Shown: positions 17,359 to 26,830, numbered from the stretch's first letter. The stretch is DNA of 64,000 nucleotides from Candidatus Stoquefichus sp. SB1 (GCF_001244545.1 NZ_LN852695.1:651158-715157); one strand, 5' to 3'. The notes: a model not told the origin generated them from the sequence alone. Program-made: numbers and translations.

Positions 17359-18231
17359 TTAGAGAGTATTTTTGAATTCATCTAACAGTATTTGAGCAAT
17401 TGGGGTAAATATTTGATATTTTTTCCAAATAATATACATCTTTGTTTCAAGAGTGGGTTCAAGCGGACGAAAGCAAAGTTCACTATCATTGCTGGTATTT
17501 GCTAAATGGTTAAATGTCAGCATATATCCTAATCCTTCTTGAACGAAAACAGAACCATTATAAAATAGGTTGATTGTCCCTGAAATGTTGAGTTGATCAA
17601 CTCTTTCACCACACCATCTGGGAATATCCTCAATAAGTGATTGACCAGAACATATAAGAGGCAAACCTTTTAGATCATCAAAAACTATTTTTTCTTTACT
17701 GGCTAGAGGACTATCTTTTCTCATTAAGACACCCCACTTATCAGTCTCAGGTAGAACAATATAGTTATATTTGCTTAAATCAGGTGGTTGGACAATGACA
17801 GCAAAATCTAACAAGCCTTTATTTAAACGTTCAGTTACATGCTCAGTGTTTCCACTTGATAAGTGATATCTTAAATCTGGATATTCTTTTTTTAATTTTT
17901 GAATAACTTGTGCTAAATATTTGATTTGATAGGATTCAGCACAGCCTATCTGTACATCACCACCAGTTATATTATCTAGTGAGTTAAATTCATCTGTTGT
18001 TTTATCAACCATTTCTAAAATATCTTCAGCCCTTTTACGTAATAACATTCCTTCATCAGTAAGATTGAGACCAGAACTTGTTCGTATAAATAGTTTTTTT
18101 CCTAATTCTGATTCTAAATCAGTCATTTGTTTAGATAAAGTAGGCTGAGAGACATGGAGAACTTCAGCGGCTCTACTCATATTTCCTTCTCTTGCGATTT
18201 GAATAAAATAACGTAATACACGAATTTCCAT
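17359..18231 (-). CDS. LysR family regulator
   Basis: A 290-residue LysR regulator: winged HTH at residues 1-60 (MSRAAEVLHVSQPTLSKQMTD) and a substrate-binding domain at about 88-290. It is transcribed away from the small gene and the Fe-alcohol dehydrogenase at 18.4-19.8 kb. The gap between them holds a perfect 10-bp inverted repeat, the usual arrangement for LysR control of a divergent operon. The inducer is unknown. Confidence 0.9.
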   Translation of the reverse strand: MEIRVLRYFIQIAREGNMSRAAEVLHVSQPTLSKQMTDLESELGKKLFIRTSSGLNLTDEGMLLRKRAEDILEMVDKTTDEFNSLDNITGGDVQIGCAESYQIKYLAQVIQKLKKEYPDLRYHLSSGNTEHVTERLNKGLLDFAVIVQPPDLSKYNYIVLPETDKWGVLMRKDSPLASKEKIVFDDLKGLPLICSGQSLIEDIPRWCGERVDQLNISGTINLFYNGSVFVQEGLGYMLTFNHLANTSNDSELCFRPLEPTLETKMYIIWKKYQIFTPIAQILLDEFKNTL

Positions 18232-18266
18232 AAGTATTTCCTCTCTTTTTTCTTATTATAGCAGTC

Positions 18267-18293
18267 AGTATTATTCCTTTCAAGAATAATACT
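18267..18293. promoter_or_regulatory. Inverted repeat, likely LysR box
   Basis: AGTATTATTC, seven bases and GAATAATACT form a perfect 10-bp palindrome midway between the divergent LysR and ADH genes. The ATTC-N7-GAAT centre fits the T-N11-A rule for LysR boxes. Confidence 0.65.
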
Positions 18294-18358
18294 TTATAGA
18301 TTATAAGTATTTGCTATGATGTAGATAAGATATTAAAATGAGTACAGGAGGTGATGGA

Positions 18359-18589
18359 ATGGCTGAGGCATCAGACACATACGCGATTCTTTATCAAAAT
18401 CTCGTTGATGCAGGTTGTGATGAACAAACTATAGAAAACTGTATGATTCTTTATAAAAAAGATAGGAAACAAATGATTCCATTACTATTAAAGCGAAAAG
18501 AGTCACTACTTGATACTGTTCATGATAGCCATAAACAGATCGATTGTCTTGATTATTTGATTTATAAACTTAAGAAAAATTCAATTTAG
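18359..18589 (+). CDS. Small helical protein next to alcohol dehydrogenase
   Basis: A 76-residue, all-helical protein (MAEASDTYAILYQNLVDAGC onward). Its tail, LLLKRKESLLDTVHDSHKQI DCLDYLIYKL, resembles the C-terminal coiled-coil of MerR-type regulators but there is no DNA-binding domain. The start is the ATG at 18359 with AGGAGGTG five bases upstream; an in-frame ATG at 18338 precedes that site. It is 12 bases from the alcohol dehydrogenase gene and likely co-transcribed. Role unknown. Confidence 0.65.
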   Translation: MAEASDTYAILYQNLVDAGCDEQTIENCMILYKKDRKQMIPLLLKRKESLLDTVHDSHKQIDCLDYLIYKLKKNSI

Positions 18590-18601
18590 GAGGTACTTGA
18601 A

Positions 18602-19780
18602 ATGAATATGAATTTTAATTTTAATAATCCAACAAATATTATTTTTGGAAGTGGATCTTTATCACAATTAGGAAATCAGGAATTACCTGGGAAGAAAGCT
18701 CTTTTATTAATTTCCAATGGAAAATCTACCAAAGCGAATGGTTATCTTGATAGAACGATTGAACAATTAAATAATGCTGGAGTGACTTATGTTCTTTTTG
18801 ATAAGATCATGGAAAATCCATTAAAAGATGTCATTATGGAAGGTGCTGCTTTTGCAAGAGAAAATCAGTGTGACTTTATTGTTGCATTAGGTGGTGGTGC
18901 TGTTTTAGATTCATCTTCTGCTATTTCAGCAATGGCAACTAATGATGGAGATTTATGGGATTATCAGATGGAAGGAACAGGTGGAAGAAAACAACTAGGA
19001 CATCCAGGACTTCCAATTGTATCAATAACAACAACTTCAGGTACAGGTTCAGAAATTAATGGCTTTGGAGTTATTTCTAATCCGGAAACAAATGAAAAAA
19101 TGGGATTTGGAGGTCATCCAAGTCTAGTGCCTGTTTTAGCAATTGTTGATCCAGAGTTGATGTTAAGTGTCCCAGCACAATATACAGCTTATCAGGGATT
19201 TGATGCATTATTCCATAATACTGAAGTCATGATGAGTAAAGGTGTTAACATTTTAAGTGAAACAATTGCATTATCAGCCATTGAAAGTATTTATCAGTAT
19301 TTACCAATTGCTATAAAAGATGGCAAAAATTTAGAAGCAAGAGAACATGTTGCTTATGCTAGTACAATGGCAGGAATAACAATGCAATTAACTTCAACAA
19401 CTGCTCAACATTCAATGGAACATTCAATGAGTGCCTATCATCACAATTTACCTCATGGAGCGGGCTTAATTATGATTTCTAAAGAGTTTGCACAATTCTT
19501 TATTGAAAAACATGCTTGTGATAAACAGTTTATGAAAATGGCACGGGTTATGGGAATTCCAGATGCTAGTAAACCGGAAGATTTTATAACTGCTTTGACG
19601 GTATTGCAAGAAGCATGTGGGGTAGCGGATTTAAAAATGAGTGATTATGGATTTAAAAAAGAAGAGGCAATGACACTTGCCAAAGGAGCACGTTCAATGC
19701 AGGGAGGCTTATTCTTAGCAAACCCTTGTGAAATGAGTGATGAAGAATGTGCAGCAATCTTTGAAAAATCATTTCAATAA
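18602..19780 (+). CDS. Iron-containing alcohol dehydrogenase
   Basis: A 392-residue group III (Fe-ADH/BDH-like) dehydrogenase. The N-terminal NAD(P) domain has VALGGGAVLDSSSAISA near residue 98, and SITTTSGTGSE near 142. The metal ligands fall in FDALFHNTE and in HSMEHSMSAYHHNLPHG. It would reduce an aldehyde to an alcohol, disposing of fermentation electrons. It is divergent from a LysR gene, with a small helical protein encoded before it. Substrate not determinable. Confidence 0.92.
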   Translation: MNMNFNFNNPTNIIFGSGSLSQLGNQELPGKKALLLISNGKSTKANGYLDRTIEQLNNAGVTYVLFDKIMENPLKDVIMEGAAFARENQCDFIVALGGGAVLDSSSAISAMATNDGDLWDYQMEGTGGRKQLGHPGLPIVSITTTSGTGSEINGFGVISNPETNEKMGFGGHPSLVPVLAIVDPELMLSVPAQYTAYQGFDALFHNTEVMMSKGVNILSETIALSAIESIYQYLPIAIKDGKNLEAREHVAYASTMAGITMQLTSTTAQHSMEHSMSAYHHNLPHGAGLIMISKEFAQFFIEKHACDKQFMKMARVMGIPDASKPEDFITALTVLQEACGVADLKMSDYGFKKEEAMTLAKGARSMQGGLFLANPCEMSDEECAAIFEKSFQ

Positions 19781-19807
19781 TCAATATTATTAAAAACAGG
19801 ATATCAT

Positions 19808-20074
19808 ATGGAATATATGATATTAAACAATGATGTAAAAATGCTTCTTTTAGGTCTTAGAACATGGAACTAAAATGGAGATGGGATTATATATTAATCG
19901 TCATGAATTCTTTATAAAACGAAAATATATTGCAAAGTCATAGTTATGAACAGTTAAACTGTCAATTAATGATTTGTTGAGAATATCAATATATTTGATT
20001 TGAAATTAACACAAGAGGAAATTCAATCCATTAATAGAAATACGACATTGTTTCTTTGGATTGAATGCTTTTAG
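19808..20074 (+). pseudogene. Aldo/keto reductase remnant 1
   Basis: An ATG at 19808 opens MEYMILNNDVKMLLLGL and TW, the standard aldo/keto reductase N-terminus, then hits a TAA. The end of the stretch reads ENINIFDLKLTQEEIQSINR in another frame, the family's C-terminal segment. The ~200 central codons are deleted. A similar broken gene lies downstream at 20765-21347. Confidence 0.65.
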
Positions 20075-20087
20075 GGAGGTGTCATTA

Positions 20088-20759
20088 TTGAAAGACAAAT
20101 TAAAATATATGACAATTTTGGGTATTATAGGAATTGTCATTCTTAGTAGTATATATGTTTGTTATCGAGGAAATAGTGCTAATGATTATTCTAGTGCTGA
20201 TATAAATAAGGAGAATCAAACACACGATAACAAAATTTTAGTTGCTTATTTTTCAGCAACAGGAACAACTCAATCCATTGCATCTTATATTTCAGAATCT
20301 TTAGATGCTCAGCTTTATGAAATCGTTCCTCAAAATATGTATAGTGAAGCAGATTTAGACTATAACAATAGTCAAAGTCGAGCAACTATTGAACAAAATG
20401 ATAACAGTGTCCGACCAGCTATTGATCAACCATTAAAGAGTATAAGTGAATATGATATTGTCTTTATTGGTTATCCTATTTGGCATGGTCAGGCACCACG
20501 CATTCTTTCTAGTTTTTTAGAAAATTATGATTTTTCTCATAAAACAATTATTCCATTTTGTACTTCATATAGTAGTGGAATGGGAACAAGTGCTATTAAT
20601 CTTCATTCACTTGTGGATAAATCTGCAAAGTGGATGAAAGGAAAAAGATTTACAGGTAAAGAGAATTTACAGGACTTAAAGCAATGGACAGAAAGTTTAA
20701 ATTTAAATAGAGTGAGTTCTATTTTTGATTTATCTAAGGGTAAAATGGAAAAACTTTAA
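20088..20759 (+). CDS. Membrane-anchored flavodoxin
   Basis: A 223-residue protein with an N-terminal membrane anchor (about residues 8-27) and a flavodoxin fold. [17 protein letters not shown] carries the FMN phosphate loop; [16 protein letters not shown] and [10 protein letters not shown] are the flavin-contacting loops. I start at TTG 20088, eight bases after AGGGAGG; ATG 20109 is an alternative. It lies between two decayed aldo/keto reductase genes, and such flavodoxins often sit next to reductases of that family. Confidence 0.83.
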   Translation: MKDKLKYMTILGIIGIVILSSIYVCYRGNSANDYSSADINKENQTHDNKILVAYFSATGTTQSIASYISESLDAQLYEIVPQNMYSEADLDYNNSQSRATIEQNDNSVRPAIDQPLKSISEYDIVFIGYPIWHGQAPRILSSFLENYDFSHKTIIPFCTSYSSGMGTSAINLHSLVDKSAKWMKGKRFTGKENLQDLKQWTESLNLNRVSSIFDLSKGKMEKL

Positions 20760-20764
20760 CAGTT

Positions 20765-21347
20765 AAATTAAACAGTGGTTATGATATACCGATTGTGGGA
20801 TTAGGAACTAATAGCCTTGAATGTATCAACTCAGTTGTTTCTGCTTTAAAAAGTGGATATCGTTTCATTGATACAGCGTATATATATGATAATGAAGAAA
20901 GTGTTGGAGAAGGCGATTGAAAATGACAGGATACGTTCAATTGGGTTATTGGTATATAGAAGAGATGGAAGCATTTCTTACTCAAATTACAATAACACCT
21001 ATCATTGTTCAAAATGAAATTCGTCCATATTATCAAGAAAGTGAAGTATTGATTATATGCATAAAAAAGGTAATGTTATGGAAGGGTGGTATCCATTAAG
21101 TGGTAGAGGTCATATCAAAGAACTGCTTAATGATTATAGGATTGTTGCTATAGCAAATACCCATCATCGTACAGCTGTTCAGGTGATTCTAAGATGGAAC
21201 TTACAAAAAGGTGTTATTGTTATTCCAGGGTCTAGTAACCCAGACCACATACTAGAAAATATATCTATATTTGATTTTGAATTAAGCCAAGAAGAAATGG
21301 ACAAAATGAATTTATTGAATCGTGATGAAAAGCACGATTGGTACTAA
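20765..21347 (+). pseudogene. Aldo/keto reductase remnant 2 (frameshifted)
   Basis: The first frame reads [20 protein letters not shown] and [19 protein letters not shown] with no start codon and ends at a TGA (20918). Another frame continues with WYIEEMEAFLTQITITPIIV and PYYQESEV. A third (from 21057) gives MHKKGNVMEGWYPLSGRGHI, ILRWNLQKGVIVIPGSSNPD and FDFELSQEEMDKMN. Together these cover most of an aldo/keto reductase, with at least two frameshifts and a lost start. Confidence 0.8.
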
Positions 21348-21404
21348 AAGAGTTATAAACAAGAATTTCTATGTATATAAGAATAAAAATTATGAGGAGG
21401 CAAT

Positions 21405-22340
21405 ATGTCAGCATTATCAACTTTATTTCCTGTGTTTTTTATGGTCCTGTTAGGATTTATATCAAGAGTTAAAGGATTTGTCACACCAGAACAAAAAGAA
21501 GGAGCAAATAATATAGTATTCAATGTATTATTTCCTATATTAATATTTAATATATTATTAACTTCAAAAATAGAGTCATCAGCAATTCTTATTGTTGCCT
21601 ATGTATTTATTGCATTCTGCTTAACAATGGTTATTGGTAAACTATTATCAAAATTCACTGGAAAAAAATTTTCACATATTTCCTATTTCATGTTAACAAC
21701 ATGTGAAGGAGGAAATGTTGCATTACCACTTTATACTTCAATTGTTGGAGTCGCATATGCAAGCAATACAGTTATATTTGATTTGGCTGGAACTTTAATT
21801 GCATTTGTAGTGATTCCTGTTATGGTTGCAAAAATGAGTGCAGGACATACAAGTGCAAAGCAACTTGCTAAAACTATATTTTCAAATTCATTTGTTATTG
21901 CAGTGATTTTAGGATTGGGTTTAAACTTATTAGGTTTTTATAATATGTTATCAAACACAATATTGATTGATGTATATACAAATACCATAACAATGGTAAC
22001 GGGTCCTATTGTTGGATTGATTTTATTTATTATTGGTTACAATTTAAAAATCAACTTAAGTACATTAGGATCATTATTAAAACTATTAATTGTAAGAGTT
22101 ATCTTATTTGTATTTGTTATTATTGGTTTCTTTGCTTTCTTCCCACATCTCATGGCAGATAAAATTTACATGATAGCTGTTCTTCTTTATTTTATGTGTC
22201 CAACAGGATTTGCTTTACCCATGCAGATTGCACCACTGTTTAAAAGTGAAGAAGATGGAAATTATACATCAGCATTCATTTCATTAAATATGATTATAAC
22301 TTTAATCGTATATACAATTATTGTTATTTTTATTGCTTAA
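21405..22340 (+). CDS. AEC family transporter
   Basis: A 311-residue membrane protein of the auxin efflux carrier (AEC) family, with about ten helices. The opening MSALSTLFPVFFMVLLGFIS and TTCEGGNVALPLYTSIVG in the middle are typical. Bacterial members export or import organic acids such as malate. AGGAGG lies six bases before the ATG. Monogenic, ended by a strong terminator. Confidence 0.88.
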   Translation: MSALSTLFPVFFMVLLGFISRVKGFVTPEQKEGANNIVFNVLFPILIFNILLTSKIESSAILIVAYVFIAFCLTMVIGKLLSKFTGKKFSHISYFMLTTCEGGNVALPLYTSIVGVAYASNTVIFDLAGTLIAFVVIPVMVAKMSAGHTSAKQLAKTIFSNSFVIAVILGLGLNLLGFYNMLSNTILIDVYTNTITMVTGPIVGLILFIIGYNLKINLSTLGSLLKLLIVRVILFVFVIIGFFAFFPHLMADKIYMIAVLLYFMCPTGFALPMQIAPLFKSEEDGNYTSAFISLNMIITLIVYTIIVIFIA

Positions 22341-22371
22341 TAAATTTGTATAAAACAGGATAAGTTAATAA

Positions 22372-22409
22372 AATACATTATAGTCATTTGAGGCTATAAT
22401 GTATTTTTT
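22372..22409. terminator. Terminator, probably bidirectional
   Basis: AATACATTATAG, a 10-base loop and CTATAATGTATTTTTT lie between two convergent genes (AEC transporter and acetyltransferase). A/T tracts on both sides allow use from either strand. Confidence 0.75.
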
Positions 22410-22421
22410 GAATAAAAAATC

Positions 22422-23054
22422 TTAAATATTTTTGAGTTGATCCATATTCCCTGATTGTATTGCTTCAATATTCTGAGCGATTTTCTCAGTTGGCCAGTTC
22501 CACCATTTCATATTTAATAAATCAGCAATCGTTTTATCATCGAAACGTTTTTTTATCATTTTAGCAGGTATACCACCAACAATTGTATATGGTGCTACAT
22601 CTTTGGTAACAACAGCACGTGCTCCAATAATTGCACCATCTCCAATCGTAACACCAGCAAGAATAATTGCCTCATATCCAATCCAAACATCATTTCCTAT
22701 AACGATATCACCCTTATTATCCCACGCATCTGTCACATTGTTCTTGTTTAGGTGCCATTCTTCAAAAAATAATGGAAAAGGATATGTTGATAATGAACTT
22801 AAGGTATGATTTGCACTATTAAAAAGAAACTTTGCGCCACAAGCGATTGAACAAAATTTTCCAATTATAAGATTGTCATGATTGATAGGATATTGATAGA
22901 GTACATTATTTTGTTCAAAGTCTTTGGGATCATGTACAAAGTCATTATACATAGTATAATCACCCACTTTTATATATGGTGATGAAATGACATTTTTAAG
23001 GTAAATTGTCTGTTTATCCCCTGTTCTTGGATAGATTGTCTTTGAATGAACCAT
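22422..23054 (-). CDS. CatB/Vat-like xenobiotic O-acetyltransferase
   Basis: A 210-residue left-handed beta-helix acyltransferase of the xenobiotic (XAT) class. It has [25 protein letters not shown], the catalytic-loop His in [36 protein letters not shown] and the C-terminal [12 protein letters not shown]. The class contains CatB chloramphenicol and Vat streptogramin A acetyltransferases, so antibiotic modification is possible, but many chromosomal members have unknown substrates. The start is the Met at 23054-23052, with AGGAGG before it; a longer reading from an upstream TTG would overlap that ribosome site. Confidence 0.85.
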   Translation of the reverse strand: MVHSKTIYPRTGDKQTIYLKNVISSPYIKVGDYTMYNDFVHDPKDFEQNNVLYQYPINHDNLIIGKFCSIACGAKFLFNSANHTLSSLSTYPFPLFFEEWHLNKNNVTDAWDNKGDIVIGNDVWIGYEAIILAGVTIGDGAIIGARAVVTKDVAPYTIVGGIPAKMIKKRFDDKTIADLLNMKWWNWPTEKIAQNIEAIQSGNMDQLKNI

Positions 23055-23149
23055 TTTTGTTTTCCTCCTATTATTCAAAAGTATATATATATTTTATCAC
23101 ATCCCTTTGATTTCTCTATATACTAGATAAGACAGACGTAATGAGTATA

Positions 23150-23177
23150 AAAAGAGTTGCCTTTTAAGCAACTCCTA
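23150..23177 (-). terminator. Terminator after CD3324-type gene
   Basis: On the minus strand GAGTTGC, a 7-base loop and GCAACTC followed by TTTTT end the gene at 23175. Confidence 0.7.
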
Positions 23178-23441
23178 TGTTTTTTGATATATAATTTTCC
23201 TAATAGCATATACCGATAGACAATACTCATATGCAAGTTTATCAATAGAAACACCATTTTGATATTTAGTTATGATTGCTTCGTTGCGCATTTTGAGTTC
23301 TTCTCGATATCCAGATAATTCTCCCCATGATTTATGGTGCTTGTCTTTAGCCGGAATATAAATATATCCAGCCTGCACATAATTTTGAAGTTCTTCAACC
23401 AATGCATCAGGAAGAATTGTCGTTGCGTTGATATATTTCAT
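23175..23441 (-). CDS. CD3324 family small protein
   Basis: An 88-residue protein: MKYINATTILPDALVEELQN, YVQAGYIYIPAKDKHHKSWG, then a C-terminal helix-turn-helix-like segment VSIDKLAYEYCLSVYAIRKI. This is the conserved CD3324 family found across Clostridia and Erysipelotrichia, function unknown but with a probable DNA-binding tail. I use the Met at 23441-23439 with AGGAGG eight bases upstream. A structured element (23475-23545) lies in its leader. Confidence 0.85.
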   Translation of the reverse strand: MKYINATTILPDALVEELQNYVQAGYIYIPAKDKHHKSWGELSGYREELKMRNEAIITKYQNGVSIDKLAYEYCLSVYAIRKIIYQKT

Positions 23442-23474
23442 GTCGGCTTCCTCCTTGAATAATATTGTCAAGTA

Positions 23475-23545
23475 GCAAAGCCAGTCATTGGCGACTTACA
23501 ATTCTCCACACAAATGTCGCTGTTTAAATTGGCTTTGCGTGGAGA
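23475..23545 (-). ncRNA. Structured leader with possible pseudoknot
   Basis: Three exact complementary pairs nest here: 23475-23483 with 23530-23538 (9 bp, GCAAAGCCA), 23491-23495 with 23516-23520 (GCGAC), and 23503-23509 with 23539-23545 (7 bp, TCTCCAC). The last pairs the inner loop with sequence outside the outer stem, giving a pseudoknot. It lies about 35 bases before the ribosome site of the CD3324-type gene on the minus strand. It matches no riboswitch class I recognise. The rest of 23546-23737 shows nothing I can name. Confidence 0.5.
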
Positions 23546-23737
23546 TAAGCATCATTGCTTTGGGTTTTCTTTGAATACATACTTTCACCTCCAATTTATC
23601 AAAAGTTTATTCACTTGTATATATTATAACAAGTTCAAAATACTCCATCAACTCTACATATATATAATTTTATTGACTGAATTGAATATTGTTATTAAAG
23701 AATGTATTTTTGATATAATATAAAAAAATAAGAATAG

Positions 23738-23772
23738 AAAGAGACACATCATAATATGACATGTCTCTTTAA
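23738..23772. terminator. Terminator of ABC operon
   Basis: AAAGAGACA and TGTCTCTTT form a 9-bp stem with a 15-base loop just past the 3' end of the ABC permease gene; the minus strand then reads into a T-rich tract. Confidence 0.6.
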
Positions 23773-23787
23773 GTGTTTTTTAAGATA

Positions 23788-24975
23788 TTATAATGGTAAA
23801 TCCTTTGTCTTAAATTTCATAAATCCAGCGACATAGAAAACAATCGCAACACCTGCTAAAATTGCAAACTTCCAAATAAAAGCAGTATCCAAAGCTCCTG
23901 ATCCAATCGTTGCTATAGAATTCAAATCATATAATCCAATTAATGTGAGCTTATTAAAAATATTCAATGATTCAACACCCATTCCCATATCAACAAGTGA
24001 TGGTGAACCAAACATACCTAGTAATGATGCAATAAAAAACCAAACAGTTAAACCACCACCAAATGCCATTGAGTTACGACTACGATTAAAGAAACAACTA
24101 CCAAAATAACAAATAGCGCCAATTGCTTCTACAAGAATATACATTCCGACATAAGATACAATAATCTTTGCAACATTGACTTCATCAAAGAAAACAAATG
24201 AAGAAGCGATACGTGTTGCACACACAATCGCAACTACAAGAAGCGGAACAAAAATCATAAAAATAGCTTGCGTTAAAGCAACTGCTGAACGCTTTGTAGG
24301 TGTAGAAAGAACATAAGCCATTGAACCTTTATCAACTTGATCTACAATCAAAGCATTACCCATAATGACTATCAAAATAAATATAGGTAATAATCCCATA
24401 ACTGTAAAATACATTTGATTTAACATTGTTGTCATATCCATATTACTCATATTTTCAACCAACTCAGAAGAAACACCCATAACTTCAAACATCGTGGTCA
24501 TCATATCCTGAATATTTAAATCTTCCCCACTAAAACATCCTTTTACTTGTCCAAGTGCATAAGTATATTCAAATTGATGAATATATGTTTCAATAGGAAC
24601 ATCAGATTTTTTCATATCTTCTGATACTTGTTTGAATTGATTGACACTTAAATCCATATCTGATTTTTGTTTCATCATATCAAAAACAACTTGATATTGT
24701 TTTGTATCTTCAGAATGAATAAAATCATCATAAGATAAGTGTGTTCCTGCCATTTCATTATAAGATGCAAAAACATAGAGATAAGAATAAAAATCTTTTT
24801 GTGTTTCCTCAATATTTGTATCCTTATTTTGTTCTCCCATAACACTCATAGCCCCATTAATAACTGTACTCATCATACACATAATAAGGATAACGACAAT
24901 AATCAATATACGATTAGATTTTATATTTTGTTTCATTAATGGTTTAGAAAAGAATCTTGTTATTTTCTTATTCAT
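23788..24975 (-). CDS. ABC exporter permease
   Basis: A 395-residue ABC-2-type permease. One helix at about residues 24-44, a ~150-residue extracellular part, then five or six C-terminal helices (from about 190 onward: MYFTVMGLLPIFILIVIMGN, PLLVVAIVCATRIASSFVFF). It is coupled to the ATPase gene upstream by a 4-base overlap. With two ATPases it should form an exporter or drug-resistance pump; substrate unknown. Confidence 0.85.
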   Translation of the reverse strand: MNKKITRFFSKPLMKQNIKSNRILIIVVILIMCMMSTVINGAMSVMGEQNKDTNIEETQKDFYSYLYVFASYNEMAGTHLSYDDFIHSEDTKQYQVVFDMMKQKSDMDLSVNQFKQVSEDMKKSDVPIETYIHQFEYTYALGQVKGCFSGEDLNIQDMMTTMFEVMGVSSELVENMSNMDMTTMLNQMYFTVMGLLPIFILIVIMGNALIVDQVDKGSMAYVLSTPTKRSAVALTQAIFMIFVPLLVVAIVCATRIASSFVFFDEVNVAKIIVSYVGMYILVEAIGAICYFGSCFFNRSRNSMAFGGGLTVWFFIASLLGMFGSPSLVDMGMGVESLNIFNKLTLIGLYDLNSIATIGSGALDTAFIWKFAILAGVAIVFYVAGFMKFKTKDLPL

Positions 24976-25874
24976 TGCTGTTCCTCCTGATAAGTCTCTT
25001 TAAAATATTGTTCAAGTGTAAAATGTTCTTCTCTTAAAGAGCGTAAATGATATTTTTTTAATGTCTTAAAGAAATGATCAACAAGTTCAGTTGCCATTTT
25101 TATTTGACAATGATAATGTTCTAAATCAATACTTTCAACATTTTTCCATTCACTTGTAAAATCCATAAGATCATCATGCGACGCAAAAGTAAGATCGAAT
25201 TTTTTGGTTTTCCAATGACGAATCTGCCATAAGTCAACAATGTCTAGTATCTTACCATCTTTAATCATTGCAACACGATCACAAACTTCTTCTATTTCTT
25301 CAAAAATGTGACTAGACATAAAGATTGTTCGACCTTTTGCTTTTTCTTCTTTGACTAATTCTAAGAAAGTATCACGCATTAAGGGATCTAAACCTGTCGT
25401 TGGTTCATCTAAAACAAGGATATCTTTATCACCCATTAAAGCAGCCACAATTGCTGTTTTTTGTTTCATACCCTTTGACATACGTTTGAGATTAGCAGTT
25501 GGATCTAACTGCAGCAATTCAATCACATGATTCATATAAGTCAAATCTTCAACACCTAAATACTCAGCTTGTAATTTGAGAAAATCAGTTCCTGAGGCAA
25601 GCGAAGGAAAAGCAATTTCACCAGGGACATAACTGACTTTGTTCATAATTTCAGAGGAATGTTGCCATGAGTTTAAACCACAGATTTCACTTTCACCACA
25701 ATCTGGTTTAATAAATCCCATCATTTGCCGAATCGTGGTTGTTTTTCCACTGCCATTTGTACCAATATAACCAAACACTTCACCTTTTTTCACTTCAAAG
25801 TTAATGTCAAAGACACCTCTGTTATGACCATAGTCTTTTGTTAAATGTGAAACCTTGATAATCGTTTCTGACAT
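24972..25874 (-). CDS. ABC transporter ATPase
   Basis: A 300-residue ATPase. Walker A is GTNGSGKTT (about residues 38-46), signature MSKGMKQK, Walker B ILVLDEPTTGLDP and the switch His in SSHIFEE. A C-terminal ~80-residue regulatory domain ends FTLEQYFKETY, shared with the next gene, so the two ATPases are paralogues and probably act as a heterodimer with the single permease. It starts one base inside the stop of the upstream ATPase gene. Confidence 0.92.
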   Translation of the reverse strand: MSETIIKVSHLTKDYGHNRGVFDINFEVKKGEVFGYIGTNGSGKTTTIRQMMGFIKPDCGESEICGLNSWQHSSEIMNKVSYVPGEIAFPSLASGTDFLKLQAEYLGVEDLTYMNHVIELLQLDPTANLKRMSKGMKQKTAIVAALMGDKDILVLDEPTTGLDPLMRDTFLELVKEEKAKGRTIFMSSHIFEEIEEVCDRVAMIKDGKILDIVDLWQIRHWKTKKFDLTFASHDDLMDFTSEWKNVESIDLEHYHCQIKMATELVDHFFKTLKKYHLRSLREEHFTLEQYFKETYQEEQQ

Positions 25875-26785
25875 TATTTCACCCCCTCAAAAACACGCTC
25901 TTCTTTATAAAATTTCATAAAATATTGTTCTAAAGTAAAAGGAATTTCATGAAAATCTTCAACATTTAATTTAGCAATATCTTGAATGAGCTGATCTAAT
26001 TGTTCATCACAAATTGAAATTCTGGCACGATTTTTAGCTTCGTTTTGGGAAGTAAACTGATAAGGTAATGTAATAAATTGCTGATAAGAATCTTTATCTT
26101 GAAATGTGACACGATAAGTTTTCATTGTTGTATTTTTCAGCTCATCTGATTGAAATTCTGAAACAATCCTTCCATCTTTAATAATCGCAATCCGATCACA
26201 AGTGGCATCAATCTCATGAAATATATGTGAAGACAAGAAAATTGTTTTTCCTCTTTTTTTCTCAGAAACAATATAATCAATAAAGACCTGTTGCATAATA
26301 GGATCTAATCCTGAGGTTGGTTCATCTAAAATAAAAATATCTGGATCATGCATAAATGCTGTGACAATCGCCAGTTTACGTTTCACTCCTAAACTCATTT
26401 GCTTTGTGTCAATGTTAGGATCTAATTCAAATTTATCCAATAACATTTGGCAATAATCATCATTTTCAATTCCGCGCATCTCTTTCATCATTTTTAAAAA
26501 TTGAGATCCACTCATACCATTAGGTAATGCAATTTCACCTGGCAGATAACCAATATGACTTTGAAGATAAGCCGCATTTTGCCAGCTATTTTGACCAAGA
26601 ATAGAAGTTGTTCCAACTTGTGGCTTAGAAAAGCCCATTAAATGTCGAATTGTTGTTGTTTTTCCAGCACCATTAGGTCCAAGAAAGCCAAAACATTCAC
26701 CTTTTGAAACAGTCATATTAATATCAAAAACACCTCTGTCATGACCATAATCTTTTGTCAAATGACTCACTTCAATAATTGACAT
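25874..26785 (-). CDS. ABC transporter ATPase
   Basis: A 303-residue ATPase, first gene of the operon. It has Walker A GPNGAGKTT, signature MSLGVKRK, Walker B IFILDEPTSGLDP and SSHIFHE. The signature starts with Met and has VKRK in place of the usual GQxQR. The C-terminal tail FTLEQYFMKFY matches its neighbour. I start at the Met at 26785-26783 behind GAGGAGTG. The promoter region shared with the divergent TetR gene holds repeated palindromes. Confidence 0.92.
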   Translation of the reverse strand: MSIIEVSHLTKDYGHDRGVFDINMTVSKGECFGFLGPNGAGKTTTIRHLMGFSKPQVGTTSILGQNSWQNAAYLQSHIGYLPGEIALPNGMSGSQFLKMMKEMRGIENDDYCQMLLDKFELDPNIDTKQMSLGVKRKLAIVTAFMHDPDIFILDEPTSGLDPIMQQVFIDYIVSEKKRGKTIFLSSHIFHEIDATCDRIAIIKDGRIVSEFQSDELKNTTMKTYRVTFQDKDSYQQFITLPYQFTSQNEAKNRARISICDEQLDQLIQDIAKLNVEDFHEIPFTLEQYFMKFYKEERVFEGVK

Positions 26786-26830
26786 GAAATCACTCCTCGC
26801 TTTCATTATAAGAACATATTGTTTTAAGCA

